From IMG/VR virus record IMGVR_UViG_3300030106_000725, positions 10,045 to 51,246 of that record: DNA of 41,202 nt; one strand, written 5' to 3'. Numbering within the stretch: position 1 is the first letter of the stretch; every line of letters starts with the position of its first letter. Position numbers and translations under genes: made by a program. This document shows, piece after piece, positions 7,713 through 14,833 of the stretch. The notes beneath the pieces are model-generated. The model was not told the DNA's origin and searched no databases. It saw only the letters and a list, made by a program, of their open reading frames with translations. Source of the DNA: a virus.

Positions 7713-8021
7713 TTACTCTCCTGTATTTGGGTTAATCATTTTTGATTTTGTCATATCTACAACTCCACCCTCACTAGCCATCATAATTGACTGCTTTTGA
7801 ATATTAAAAGGATCTTTCTTAGGATCAGGTGTTATATCAAAAGTCTTCGGCTTTGCTTTTACCTTACTTGTTTTTGCTATTTTTTTCAAACGCTTTGTAA
7901 GAATGGCATCTTTCTTCTTTTGTTTGTCAACTGTCTTAAGGCCAGTTTTGCCACTGCCAACTGTCTGTATTACTTTGGCTATACCTTTAAGAGGATCTTT
8001 TGCTGGATTTTTTATTGCCAT
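7713..8021 (-). CDS. Small basic virion-module protein, 102 aa
   Basis: Lys-rich and helical in the first two thirds, ending in a short conserved-looking tail (MMASEGGVVDMTKSKMINPN). The EGGVVD patch resembles patches in the 615-aa and 284-aa proteins of this phage. The start overlaps the terminase stop (TGATG) with GGAG at good spacing. No domain recognised. Confidence 0.65.
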   Translation of the reverse strand: MAIKNPAKDPLKGIAKVIQTVGSGKTGLKTVDKQKKKDAILTKRLKKIAKTSKVKAKPKTFDITPDPKKDPFNIQKQSIMMASEGGVVDMTKSKMINPNTGE

Positions 8022-9490
8022 CAGTAATACTCCATCTTTCTTCTATAGCTTGGCTCAAACTCTTCATCATCTGGCGTGGTTATAAAACCACCTTGTCTGA
8101 ATCTTAGTATAGCCTGTGTCATCGAGTCTGCCAAGTCATCGTGATCACCATGTGGAAAACTCGCACATTCCTCTACAACTTCTTCTGCAAAATTAGCATC
8201 AGGTCTCCACACCATACCACTTTCAAAGACTGGTGCACAAGCGTTCATACGAGCAAATTTATCTGCACCTTTACTTGGTGTAAATGGCGTAACTGGTACA
8301 CCCATACGTCTTAACTCTTGTGTTAATGGCGTACCACTTGCTTTTTGCTCAATTAATATCATGTCAGGATCATATGCCTCGCACAACTCTTGTGCTTTAA
8401 GTTTAAGTTCTGGAAAATCCCATCTGCCTTTTTCGGCATCAAGCAAGATGATGGCATCTCCTTCTCCCTCAACGGGAGTAAAAATACCCCAAGTAGTAAT
8501 AGCACTATAATCAGAACGCTCATTTTTTGTAAACGCTGTGTCGTAGGATTGTATGATATACGAACAGGCAGGTGGGTTACTAGGATTCCAAACATTCCAC
8601 CACTCCCTTTTTATTATTGCACCCTCTTCAGCAGTAGGGTTTTGCATATATTGTGCGTTCCACTTACTAACGGGAATTGAGGCTTTAACGCCCTCTAACT
8701 CTTCTTTACTCCAATACTCTGGCCACAATACATTATTAGTGTCAGGAAAGATAGCAGGAAACTCCACGACATCCCACTTATCGGCACCCCCTTGTGCCTG
8801 TTTCTGTAATACTCTTGCAGTTAAATCCTTAATACCCCAACGTGTCATTACGATAATAATAGATCCACCCGGCTGTAGTCTTTGCCTTGGACCTGATGTG
8901 TACCACTCGTAAATACTATCAAGTGCAGTAGGACTTAACGCATCTTGTTCTGATACTGGATCATCAATAATTAACAAGTCGGCACCACGACCAGCTAATG
9001 CACCACCTACACCAACTGCGTAGTATTCGCCACCCTTGTTCGTTGACCATCTGCCAGATGCCTTCGCATCGGCAGCTAACTTAACCTCTGGAAATATATC
9101 TCTGAAGTCCTCGCTATCAATTAAGTTCTTAACCTTACGACCAAAACCAACGGCTAACTCTGCCGTGTGTGTAGCTTGTATAATCTTTAAATCAGGCTTT
9201 TTGCCCATTAACCAAGACGGAAATAAATAACTGGCAAACTCTGATTTAGTGTGTCTTGGCGGCATATTAACAATCAAACGCTTAATCTTGCCATCTGCTA
9301 CTTGTTGAAGTTTATCTGCATATGTCTTGTGATGCCTACCCTCTATGAAAGAAGGCCATATGCGTTTTACAAAATCCATGTACTTGTCTTGACTAAGCTT
9401 TTGCTTTTCAAGCATAGACAATCTCTCAAGCATGGGAGCTATCTTTGATAACTCATCATCACTTAAATATTCTGCAAAATCTAGGTTCAT
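8021..9490 (-). CDS. terL: Terminase large subunit (DNA packaging ATPase/nuclease)
   Basis: 489 aa, full length for the family. The N-terminal ATPase has a Walker A-type loop MPPRHTKS (about 76-83), Walker B DLLIIDDP (about 171-178) and the MTRW coupling motif (about 215). The C-terminal RNase H-like nuclease shows its acidic residues in SYDTAF, ILIEQKASG and HDDLADSMTQA. The enzyme cuts concatemeric DNA and pumps it through the portal. The start overlaps the upstream stop by ATGA. The small subunit is separated by about 5 kb (14812-15339). Confidence 0.97.
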   Translation of the reverse strand: MNLDFAEYLSDDELSKIAPMLERLSMLEKQKLSQDKYMDFVKRIWPSFIEGRHHKTYADKLQQVADGKIKRLIVNMPPRHTKSEFASYLFPSWLMGKKPDLKIIQATHTAELAVGFGRKVKNLIDSEDFRDIFPEVKLAADAKASGRWSTNKGGEYYAVGVGGALAGRGADLLIIDDPVSEQDALSPTALDSIYEWYTSGPRQRLQPGGSIIIVMTRWGIKDLTARVLQKQAQGGADKWDVVEFPAIFPDTNNVLWPEYWSKEELEGVKASIPVSKWNAQYMQNPTAEEGAIIKREWWNVWNPSNPPACSYIIQSYDTAFTKNERSDYSAITTWGIFTPVEGEGDAIILLDAEKGRWDFPELKLKAQELCEAYDPDMILIEQKASGTPLTQELRRMGVPVTPFTPSKGADKFARMNACAPVFESGMVWRPDANFAEEVVEECASFPHGDHDDLADSMTQAILRFRQGGFITTPDDEEFEPSYRRKMEYY

Positions 9491-11334
9491 GTTCCTGTGG
9501 CTAAGAAATCATCTACCGCTCTAATTAAACCACCCTCTGCAGCAGATACAACTGGCTTGGCAGATACACCAGTTAATAACTCAATTAACCTGTTTAACTG
9601 CCCACTGTCAAAAGTTACTGGCTCAATCTTAGATGTCGCTGGTGCAAAAGGACTTGCTACAACTGTTGGCGTCTCTACAGGTAGCGTAGCTATTGGCTCT
9701 GTGCCACCAATGATGTTCGGTGGTCTGTCGTCATCTTTCTTTTCTTCTTCCTTCGGAGGAATTATAGGTCTTCTGATTATAGGCTCTTGATTATCATCAC
9801 CACCACCAATCGGCTCATTTGGATCTACACCCTCAACAGTCCTTCCAAATTGATCTTTTAACGCCACAACCCTACCACTATCATTTCGTACAATTCTATC
9901 TTCAGGCACATCACCTTTGGCTAATTTAGCTGCCATTCTATCTCTGCTAAATCTTTCAATGCCATCAAAAAATGATGGTAAGCCCAATCCTTGAAAAAAT
10001 GCTGGGTCAGTGCCAGGGCCTGCTTTTCTTTGACCAACTGGCACATTACTTAATCTTTCAATGTCAGCTAAAGTTTGTGCTGGTAAAACACCTAACGTGT
10101 CCTCTCTAGGGTCGGTGTTATCGGCAATCGTTAATTTTGGGTCTCTTCTGCCACCTGTCATTCCAACATTTGGTATATCTTTTTTTGGTCCTTTGTAAGT
10201 ATCAGGATCAAAAATAGTATCAAATGTAGCTCTCTCAGATCTGAGTGCATCTAAATCAGGACCTACAAACGGATCACTTCTACCTGTGCCACCTGCTAAG
10301 TCATCTGAAAAAGTTATTGGACCTAATGCTCTACCTCTTTGTGCCATCAACTCTTGTTGATTTTGTTGTAACCCTCTTTCAACATCAGTTAGAGGTGGAG
10401 AGCCACCAACTAAATTAGCAATCGCTCTTGCTTGATCTTGTGCAACTGTGCTTCTAGTTGATCCAACATTCGGTAAGTTTGCACCTGGTAGTCCAGTTTG
10501 AAAGTTTTTTAGTCCAACTGCTGGATCGGGAACTATGTTTTCAAACAAATCTATACCTAATCTTGGATCGCCCTCGCCTAATTTAGTTACACCAACATCA
10601 CCTAATACATCTTCTACATTAAAAGCCTTGCGTGAAAAATCTACTGGATTTACATTTGACGCTTGTATGATGCTATTTACAACTTTCTCACCTAAACTCG
10701 TCTTGTCAAATTCTGCACTGTCTTTTTGAGCAGCGTCTAATGCACCTATAATGTCATTGTTTTTTGCTCGATCTTGTAAATCCGCTCTTAGCTCTTTTCT
10801 AGTCTTTTGTGGCACATTTAATCTATCAAAGGCTTCTTCAATTGATTTATTTGTAAAATTTATCTTTGGTAAAGTTCTAGCACTTAGATTTTGTCCAGAT
10901 GGCATGGTTAAACCCATTGGCGTGGCAGAACTTGGGTCATCTGCAAATACATCTGTAGCAGGACTATCAAAATTTGTTGAACCTTGATCATCTAAGGCTT
11001 GTTGAAAACTATCTTCATCGCCACCTGTTCCACCAAAGCCTCCACCCCCAACGCTAAAATCACCAGCTGATGCGAAATCCCCAAAATCATCAACCTCGCC
11101 TCCAGTAAACATCATTTGCACTGGTGGATTGAATATATCTATATTAGCTGCGGGTGCCATCATGGGATTGGCACCCACCATAGGTGCTAATGGAGGATTC
11201 ATGGCACCATTCATATTCCTTAAAAACTCGTTAAAAGTGCCACGACTGGCAGCTGTAGTATCTAATTTTACTGAAGGAGGTTGTGCAGGTGCCGCTGGTG
11301 TCGGCATGAAACCACCCATAGGTCCGTTTGCCAT
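9487..11334 (-). CDS. Large low-complexity virion-associated protein, 615 aa
   Basis: Pro/Ala/Met-rich at the start, then Gly/Asp-rich, with a long Asp/Pro-rich middle and a C-terminal block ending SAAEGGLIRAVDDFLATGT. No enzymatic motif is visible. Two Gly-Gly patches (MMFTGGEVDDF near the N-terminus and EGGLIRAVDDF at the C-terminus) resemble patches in other virion proteins here. I choose ATG 11334 rather than the adjacent TTG; GGAG lies seven bases upstream, inside a hairpin. Position just before the large terminase suggests a structural or packaging-linked role, unproven. Confidence 0.75.
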   Translation of the reverse strand: MANGPMGGFMPTPAAPAQPPSVKLDTTAASRGTFNEFLRNMNGAMNPPLAPMVGANPMMAPAANIDIFNPPVQMMFTGGEVDDFGDFASAGDFSVGGGGFGGTGGDEDSFQQALDDQGSTNFDSPATDVFADDPSSATPMGLTMPSGQNLSARTLPKINFTNKSIEEAFDRLNVPQKTRKELRADLQDRAKNNDIIGALDAAQKDSAEFDKTSLGEKVVNSIIQASNVNPVDFSRKAFNVEDVLGDVGVTKLGEGDPRLGIDLFENIVPDPAVGLKNFQTGLPGANLPNVGSTRSTVAQDQARAIANLVGGSPPLTDVERGLQQNQQELMAQRGRALGPITFSDDLAGGTGRSDPFVGPDLDALRSERATFDTIFDPDTYKGPKKDIPNVGMTGGRRDPKLTIADNTDPREDTLGVLPAQTLADIERLSNVPVGQRKAGPGTDPAFFQGLGLPSFFDGIERFSRDRMAAKLAKGDVPEDRIVRNDSGRVVALKDQFGRTVEGVDPNEPIGGGDDNQEPIIRRPIIPPKEEEKKDDDRPPNIIGGTEPIATLPVETPTVVASPFAPATSKIEPVTFDSGQLNRLIELLTGVSAKPVVSAAEGGLIRAVDDFLATGT

Positions 11335-11335
11335 C

Positions 11336-11367
11336 AAAAATCTCCAAATTTAACGTCTTTTGGAGAT
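11336..11367 (-). promoter_or_regulatory. Hairpin overlapping the ribosome site of the 615-aa gene; also terminator-like
   Basis: On the minus strand ATCTCCAAA and TTTGGAGAT form a nine-base-pair stem with a ten-base loop, followed by TTTTTG. The right arm contains the GGAG ribosome site of the gene starting at 11334. It could end transcription of the regulator operon or hide the ribosome site of the packaging operon, or both. Confidence 0.65.
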
Positions 11368-11376
11368 AGTATCTTA

Positions 11377-11784
11377 CTAAGTGGCTTTTTGCAATAGCAT
11401 TGTCATCTCTCTATTGCTCTGATCCAGTAATCTCGTTACCCAAATCTCATCTTGACGCTTCTCTGCATCGCCAATCGTGTGATCTATCGCATTACAAAGC
11501 TTCCAAATGCGTTGTTCTTCGTGTTTTGTTAAAGGATTTTTATTCTGATCGTAATTTACTACCTCTTCATTGCCCTTTTTTGGCGTTTTGGCCTCGCTTA
11601 AGTACAAAACAGCGTACTTGACAGACAATGGTATGCGATAATGGTCAGTTTCGTAGCATCTGTACCCTCTTTCGCTCATGCCTAGCTTCTTTGCCATGTC
11701 TATTTGGCTAAGACTAAGCCCTTTTCGGTGCTCTTTAAGCTTATCTCCAGTCCAATCACTAAAACTTTTGTCATTTTTCTTCAT
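11377..11784 (-). CDS. XRE-type helix-turn-helix regulator, 135 aa
   Basis: Residues about 13-50 form a Cro/CI-type domain: GDKLKEHRKGLSLSQIDMAK, then KLGMSERGYRCYETDHYRIP, with the expected Gln, Ala and aromatic-Glu positions. The C-terminal half (about 75-135) is charged and helical, perhaps for dimerisation. It is translated after the 81-aa gene with a 14-base overlap and AGAGGAAAAA upstream. The pair is driven by a promoter containing the 17-bp operator found at other early promoters, so it is the first candidate for the repressor. Binding itself is an inference. Confidence 0.8.
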   Translation of the reverse strand: MKKNDKSFSDWTGDKLKEHRKGLSLSQIDMAKKLGMSERGYRCYETDHYRIPLSVKYAVLYLSEAKTPKKGNEEVVNYDQNKNPLTKHEEQRIWKLCNAIDHTIGDAEKRQDEIWVTRLLDQSNREMTMLLQKAT

Positions 11785-12016
11785 TTTTTTCCTCTAATAC
11801 TCCAAATTCTATTAAATCCTCAATGAAATCATCATCAGAACCAAATCTTACTGGATTTCCACTGTAATCTGAGACCAACGAGGCATAAGTACGCCTAAGA
11901 TCTTCCCTTGTTCTAAAAGCCATTTGTGATTTTTTTGTGATCTGGTCAATCATCTGTGCTGGGTCGCCATGCACTTCAAACTTACCACCATCATATTTCA
12001 TGGTATATATCTTCAT
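11771..12016 (-). CDS. 81-aa protein encoded first in the regulator operon
   Basis: Short mixed alpha/beta protein: MKIYTMKYDGGKFEVHGDP at the start, a helical middle (RTREDLRRTYASLVSDYSGN) and an acidic C-terminus. No known domain recognised. The ATG at 12016 coincides with the predicted transcription start of a TTGACC-17-TATAAT promoter, so the mRNA would have no leader. An internal ATG at 12001 is the alternative start. It may be a partner or anti-repressor of the XRE protein, which is speculation. Confidence 0.65.
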   Translation of the reverse strand: MKIYTMKYDGGKFEVHGDPAQMIDQITKKSQMAFRTREDLRRTYASLVSDYSGNPVRFGSDDDFIEDLIEFGVLEEKNEEK

Positions 12017-12051
12017 AACATGATTATAGGTTTTCAGTGCCTAAAGGTCAA
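12016..12051 (-). promoter_or_regulatory. Promoter P12.0 with operator; leaderless start
   Basis: Minus-strand -35 TTGACC (12046-12051), 17-base spacer, -10 TATAAT (12023-12028). The plus-strand operator reads TAGGTTTTCAGTGCCTA (12027-12043) and overlaps the last two -10 bases. Upstream is an A/T-rich tract like an UP element. Six bases separate the -10 from A12016, the A of the start codon. Confidence 0.8.
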
Positions 12052-12206
12052 GAAATTTTTTTATAAAATTTTTTTTGGCTGCCGTTTTCAAAACACGGGG
12101 GGCTGTTTGAGGTGAAGTTAGTGCAAGGTGCGTACTATTTACAAAATATAAAAAAAGGGGGCGTATATGGTACGCCCCCACCGATCCGAATCTGTAGATT
12201 TACAAA
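12052..12206. other. Intergenic region with terminator and G-rich tract
   Basis: This gap holds the amidoligase terminator (listed separately), an imperfect CCGT/ACGG inverted repeat near 12083-12099 with a run of six G, and the A/T-rich upstream part of P12.0. No credible gene seen. Confidence 0.6.
12150..12179 (-). terminator. Rho-independent terminator after the amidoligase gene
   Basis: Perfect nine-base-pair stem GGGGGCGTA / TACGCCCCC with a five-base loop. On the minus strand it is followed by seven U residues. It lies 28 bases after the amidoligase stop. Confidence 0.92.
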
Positions 12207-13322
12207 TTATCTTGTAAATCTATTCTGCAACCATTCCTTTAGATTATCTCTAACATTAGACCAAATACAATCGCTATTGTTATTTAATTGCATTGTACCA
12301 TTTGAGACTCTCTCGATCTCTGTGGGAATCTTGTATCCATTAAGATCGTACATTCCATTTGATGAACCATTTAAATGACCATAAAATTCCTGATTTAATG
12401 TGATCACACATTGAGTACAACCAACCTTCCTTCTAATTGTATTGATTGTGCGTCTCACAGATCTTGCATCGTTAATACCACATTGACTCATAATTTCTTG
12501 AGTCGTTGCACCATTAACAGATTGACACATTTCAAAAACTTTCCACAATTTAGAATAAGGAGGCATCGTGTTCCTTAATTCTTCTGTGTATCTTGTACCT
12601 TGATCAACTAAATTGAATCTTTGGTGATGTGAATAATCAACAAGAGTCACGATCCACTCAACAAAGTTTTTAAGTTTAACATTGTTAAATGTACCTTGAT
12701 GTTGTCTAAACTCGATTGTGAGTTTACCTCCACCATTTTCTTCAAGATGTGAAATGTTTATAGCATTAAATTTGCCTCCACAAACATTCTGCAATTGTCT
12801 TAAGTTTGTACAATTCTCGATGCGAGTAACTCTATCTGTCATGTTTCTACAATACCTTGAGTCTCTTCTACTAGGAGCAAGAAAAGAATTTATAATCAAT
12901 TGATGCTTGGCATATCTAAAACAAACATCTTTAATGACCTCGAATTGAATCGCATCGTTTGAGTCTTGAAAGTATTTGTTTTGTCTAAACTTAGCAATTG
13001 ATTTAGTATTAAATTCTTCTGCATCCATTGTAATAGGTTTTAAACCAACATGAACATGGTGACCACATGATTTAGTCACTCGACCTCCAAGCCTAATAAT
13101 AATATCATTAACCTCGCCTGAAATTTGCCATGTGGATTCTGCTTTAAAACTTAATGGAGGAAATACTACCTCGCCCCCATTAGGTAACGAGCCGTCTCTA
13201 ATTACTCTTAAATAATCTAAATGTGGATAGTTTGCGAGAATCTCATTCCTTAAAGTTTCTGGACTCAAATTATCAAATTCTCTTTCAAATCCTAAAGCTC
13301 TGTCTGTAGTGATATTAGTCAT
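12207..13322 (-). CDS. Amidoligase-family enzyme (COOH-NH2 ligase, glutamine-synthetase fold) with C-terminal helix-turn-helix
   Basis: 371 aa. Hallmarks of the Amidoligase_2 group appear in order: GFEREF (Gly11, Glu13, Glu15), RDGSLPNGGEVVFPPL (about 42-57), CGHHVHVGL (about 86-94), APSRRDSRYCR (about 148-158) and TIEFRQHQGTFNN (about 203-215). These are predicted to bind ATP, metal and a carboxylate and to form an amide bond, perhaps on a peptide or protein. Residues about 255-300 add a segment resembling a winged helix (TTQEIMSQCGINDARSVRRT). The promoter at 13.4 kb carries the shared operator, and AAGGA precedes the ATG. The cyclotransferase-like gene at 15909 is a possible functional partner. 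Confidence 0.85.
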   Translation of the reverse strand: MTNITTDRALGFEREFDNLSPETLRNEILANYPHLDYLRVIRDGSLPNGGEVVFPPLSFKAESTWQISGEVNDIIIRLGGRVTKSCGHHVHVGLKPITMDAEEFNTKSIAKFRQNKYFQDSNDAIQFEVIKDVCFRYAKHQLIINSFLAPSRRDSRYCRNMTDRVTRIENCTNLRQLQNVCGGKFNAINISHLEENGGGKLTIEFRQHQGTFNNVKLKNFVEWIVTLVDYSHHQRFNLVDQGTRYTEELRNTMPPYSKLWKVFEMCQSVNGATTQEIMSQCGINDARSVRRTINTIRRKVGCTQCVITLNQEFYGHLNGSSNGMYDLNGYKIPTEIERVSNGTMQLNNNSDCIWSNVRDNLKEWLQNRFTR

Positions 13323-13372
13323 AATATTTTTCCTTATGTTGTTAAAATGTTTGTTTGTAACGAATCAAGTAT

Positions 13373-13408
13373 ACTAAATTTTATAGGCATTGTATACCTT
13401 AAAGTAAT
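13373..13408 (-). promoter_or_regulatory. Promoter P13.4 with operator, upstream of the amidoligase
   Basis: -10 TATAAA (13380-13385) is good; the -35 (ATTACT, 13403-13408) is poor. The plus-strand operator TAGGCATTGTATACCTT (13384-13400) sits exactly where the other sites sit relative to the -10. The poor -35 suggests an activated or weak promoter. The leader is about 50 bases. Confidence 0.6.
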
Positions 13409-13464
13409 AAATGTTCGTTTATTTTTAAGCAGCTTGCTTTTATGTTTTTGGCCAATGTTCGCTC

Positions 13465-13485
13465 AAAAAAAACCTGGAGCCAGGT
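13465..13485 (-). terminator. Terminator-like hairpin, minus strand
   Basis: Minus-strand ACCTG-GCTC-CAGGT stem followed by about eight U. The stem is short but the U-tract is strong. It would stop transcripts from upstream before they enter P13.4. Confidence 0.55.
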
Positions 13486-13631
13486 AGGCACGGCTAATGT
13501 AAAGATAAGCCCGAACACCGAATCCGAAGACCGACACCGAAGACCGAGGGCTATCATACCGAACAATAGTTCTTTGCGTACCTAGCTCGGCTAGGTGTCT
13601 CCTGGTAGTTCCCGGGTGGTAGAGCGAACAA

Positions 13632-13655
13632 TCGCAGATTTCTGCGACTTTTTTT
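13632..13655 (+). terminator. Terminator-like hairpin, plus strand
   Basis: TCGCAG-ATTT-CTGCGA stem, one C, then seven T on the plus strand. No plus-strand gene precedes it, so it may end an unrecognised antisense or small RNA, or may be part of the structured region. Confidence 0.45.
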
Positions 13656-13672
13656 GGCCGACACACCAGGTG

Positions 13673-13715
13673 CCCGGGAAGCGTGAGCGAACAATGGTTC
13701 GCTTTACGCCCCGGG
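13673..13715. repeat. Long GC-rich stem-loop
   Basis: Outer arms CCCGGG/CCCGGG, middle arms GCGT/ACGC and inner arms GCGAAC/GTTCGC around an AATG loop, with small bulges. The inner element GCGAAC-AATn-GTTCGC recurs at 14570-14585. Confidence 0.7.
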
Positions 13716-13731
13716 AGCTGAAAGGCCGAAC

Positions 13732-13757
13732 AAAAAAGCCAGGGTTTCCCCTGGCTT
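13732..13757 (-). terminator. Rho-independent terminator, minus strand
   Basis: Nine-base-pair stem AAGCCAGGG / CCCTGGCTT with a four-base loop, followed by about six U on the minus strand. It ends the transcript of the 107-aa gene starting at P14.5. Confidence 0.9.
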
Positions 13758-13860
13758 CGTTGCGAACAATCCCCCTTTCTAAGTGATTAATAATAAGTAA
13801 AAGAAAAATCCGAACATTGTGATCGCTCCGAGAGCATTAATTAGAAACATCCAAAACATT

Positions 13861-14184
13861 TTAAATGTACCTCTCTTTTAGAGCATAGCCGTCGCCATAC
13901 AGAACACTCGCTAAAGTGTAAACCATATGGAAACCCATATCCATACCACAACCACCAACACCAACGGAATTGGTTTTAGCTTTGTAAGTCCATTCAAGAA
14001 CCTTGGCAACATGGTAAGAATAATGATTAATGTTACTATCTTTAATAGAGTGGCAACTGATGTGCCTATACATCCCACTTCTTGAAACTTGTCTGATTAC
14101 TAAGTAGACAGTAGACCCCTTTGGGAAAGCGTCTTTTAATTGTTGTGTTGAATACTCAACAGTATCAAATTTTAAATCATCCAT
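13861..14184 (-). CDS. Conserved phage protein, 107 aa, function unknown
   Basis: Contains two blocks I recognise from many phage hypothetical proteins: VYLVIRQVSRSGMYRHIS (about 26-43) and a C-terminal VGGCGMDMGFHMVYTLASVL plus YGDGYAL. Probably a small alpha/beta fold; the GCGMDMGFH block looks like a catalytic or metal-binding turn, but no activity is established. AAAGGAGAG precedes the ATG. It lies 300 bases downstream of P14.5 and before a strong terminator, so it is a single-gene unit. Confidence 0.8.
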   Translation of the reverse strand: MDDLKFDTVEYSTQQLKDAFPKGSTVYLVIRQVSRSGMYRHISCHSIKDSNINHYSYHVAKVLEWTYKAKTNSVGVGGCGMDMGFHMVYTLASVLYGDGYALKERYI

Positions 14185-14488
14185 AATGGACTCTCCTTTT
14201 GTTTGTTTGTTTGTTTATGAGAGCTGATTTTTTAAGTCCCCAGCTCTCGTTTAAGACTGTGGTTATTAACCCACTTAAATGATTGAGGAAGTTGCTATTT
14301 TAGATCTGTGAACCCCCATCCCAAAACTTCGATCTCATGTTGCGGGTTTTTTGTTCCTTTGAAACAATCGCTAAATAACCAAAGGCCTTAGTATTATCTC
14401 ATTCAGAAGCTTACCCTTGTTATATTAACTCAAGTGGTGCTTGTTCTTCCTGAACACATCCACGCACTTAGCGAATCAATATATTATA
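14185..14488 (-). other. Long 5' leader of the 107-aa gene
   Basis: About 300 bases of predicted transcribed leader. It contains an eight-base-pair stem GAGAGCTG / CAGCTCTC (14219-14248), five AAAC repeats next to the ribosome site, and two tiny frames (9 and 12 codons, the latter preceded by AAGGA). No known riboswitch consensus recognised. Confidence 0.5.
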
Positions 14489-14517
14489 GTTATAGGCAAT
14501 TATTGCCTACTAGTCAA
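14482..14517 (-). promoter_or_regulatory. Promoter P14.5 with a perfect palindromic operator
   Basis: -35 TTGACT (14512-14517), 17-base spacer, -10 TATAAC (14489-14494). The operator TAGGCAATTATTGCCTA (14493-14509) is a perfect inverted repeat about a central T and the most symmetrical member of the set. It nearly fills the spacer, so a bound protein would exclude RNA polymerase. Confidence 0.85.
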
Positions 14518-14526
14518 CAACTAATA

Positions 14527-14806
14527 TTATTTTTTTCTATTCGTGCTCGGCCAAATGTTGCCTGGTGCGTAAGCGAACAATAGTTCGCAACGCCACCTAG
14601 TCGCCTGGAAGACCAGCGAACAATTATTCGTTTTGTAGGTATGCGAAGAGTTCAAAGGTGTGCGAAAAAAACGAACAGAGGAGGGAGGAACCTGGACACC
14701 GAGTAAGTCCGACACCGAACAAGTCCGAGTCCGAAGTCCGAATCCGAGTCCGACACACCGACTGGTCAAGTCCGAAGCCCAACGCCTCACCGAACACGCC
14801 AAGTGT
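14527..14806. repeat. GC-rich CCGA-repeat spacer downstream of the small terminase gene
   Basis: It contains repeated AAGTCCGA and GTCCGA units between about 14705 and 14775, the inverted element GCGAAC-AATA-GTTCGC (14570-14585) and a related GCGAACAATTATTCG copy (about 14605). The motif CCGACACCGAA is shared with the 13.5-kb spacer. The single open frame here reads as low-complexity Ser/Arg-rich peptide and is not accepted as a gene. A terminase recognition site is one possible role. Confidence 0.55.
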
Positions 14807-14833
14807 TAGCGTTATTTTGTGGGCTTAACGCTA
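14807..14833. repeat. Inverted repeat across the terS stop codon
   Basis: Perfect eight-base arms TAGCGTTA / TAACGCTA with an 11-base loop. No U-tract follows, so it is more likely an RNA-stabilising hairpin or protein site than a simple terminator. Confidence 0.6.

Larger units (their letters stand above)
13409..13860. other. GC-rich structured spacer with several stem-loops and CCGA repeats
   Basis: About 450 bases without a credible gene, visibly richer in G+C than the surroundings. It contains three CCCGGG sites within 105 bases, a CCGAAGACCGA direct repeat near 13525-13550, the inverted repeat ACCTAG-CTCGG-CTAGGT near 13580-13596, a long hairpin at 13673-13715, and terminator-like hairpins on both strands. 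Several GCGAACAAT copies occur. It may contain a structured RNA, an origin or a packaging signal. Confidence 0.6.

Noticed and set aside
8390-8912. Plus-strand frames of 96 and 119 codons opposite the large terminase gene
   Set aside because: Antisense of conserved terminase coding sequence without promoter or ribosome site.
13463-13786. Frames on both strands (67 and 63 codons) in the 13.5-kb island
   Set aside because: They overlap hairpins and terminators, have no ribosome site and no protein-like pattern.
14219-14248. Stem GAGAGCTG/CAGCTCTC as a terminator
   Set aside because: The U-rich stretch is in the loop rather than after the stem, and a good ribosome site follows, so a leader structure is more likely.
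14527-14802. 91-codon minus-strand frame in the CCGA-repeat spacer
   Set aside because: The peptide is Ser/Arg/Leu-rich low complexity that mirrors the DNA repeats, with no ribosome site and no domain.
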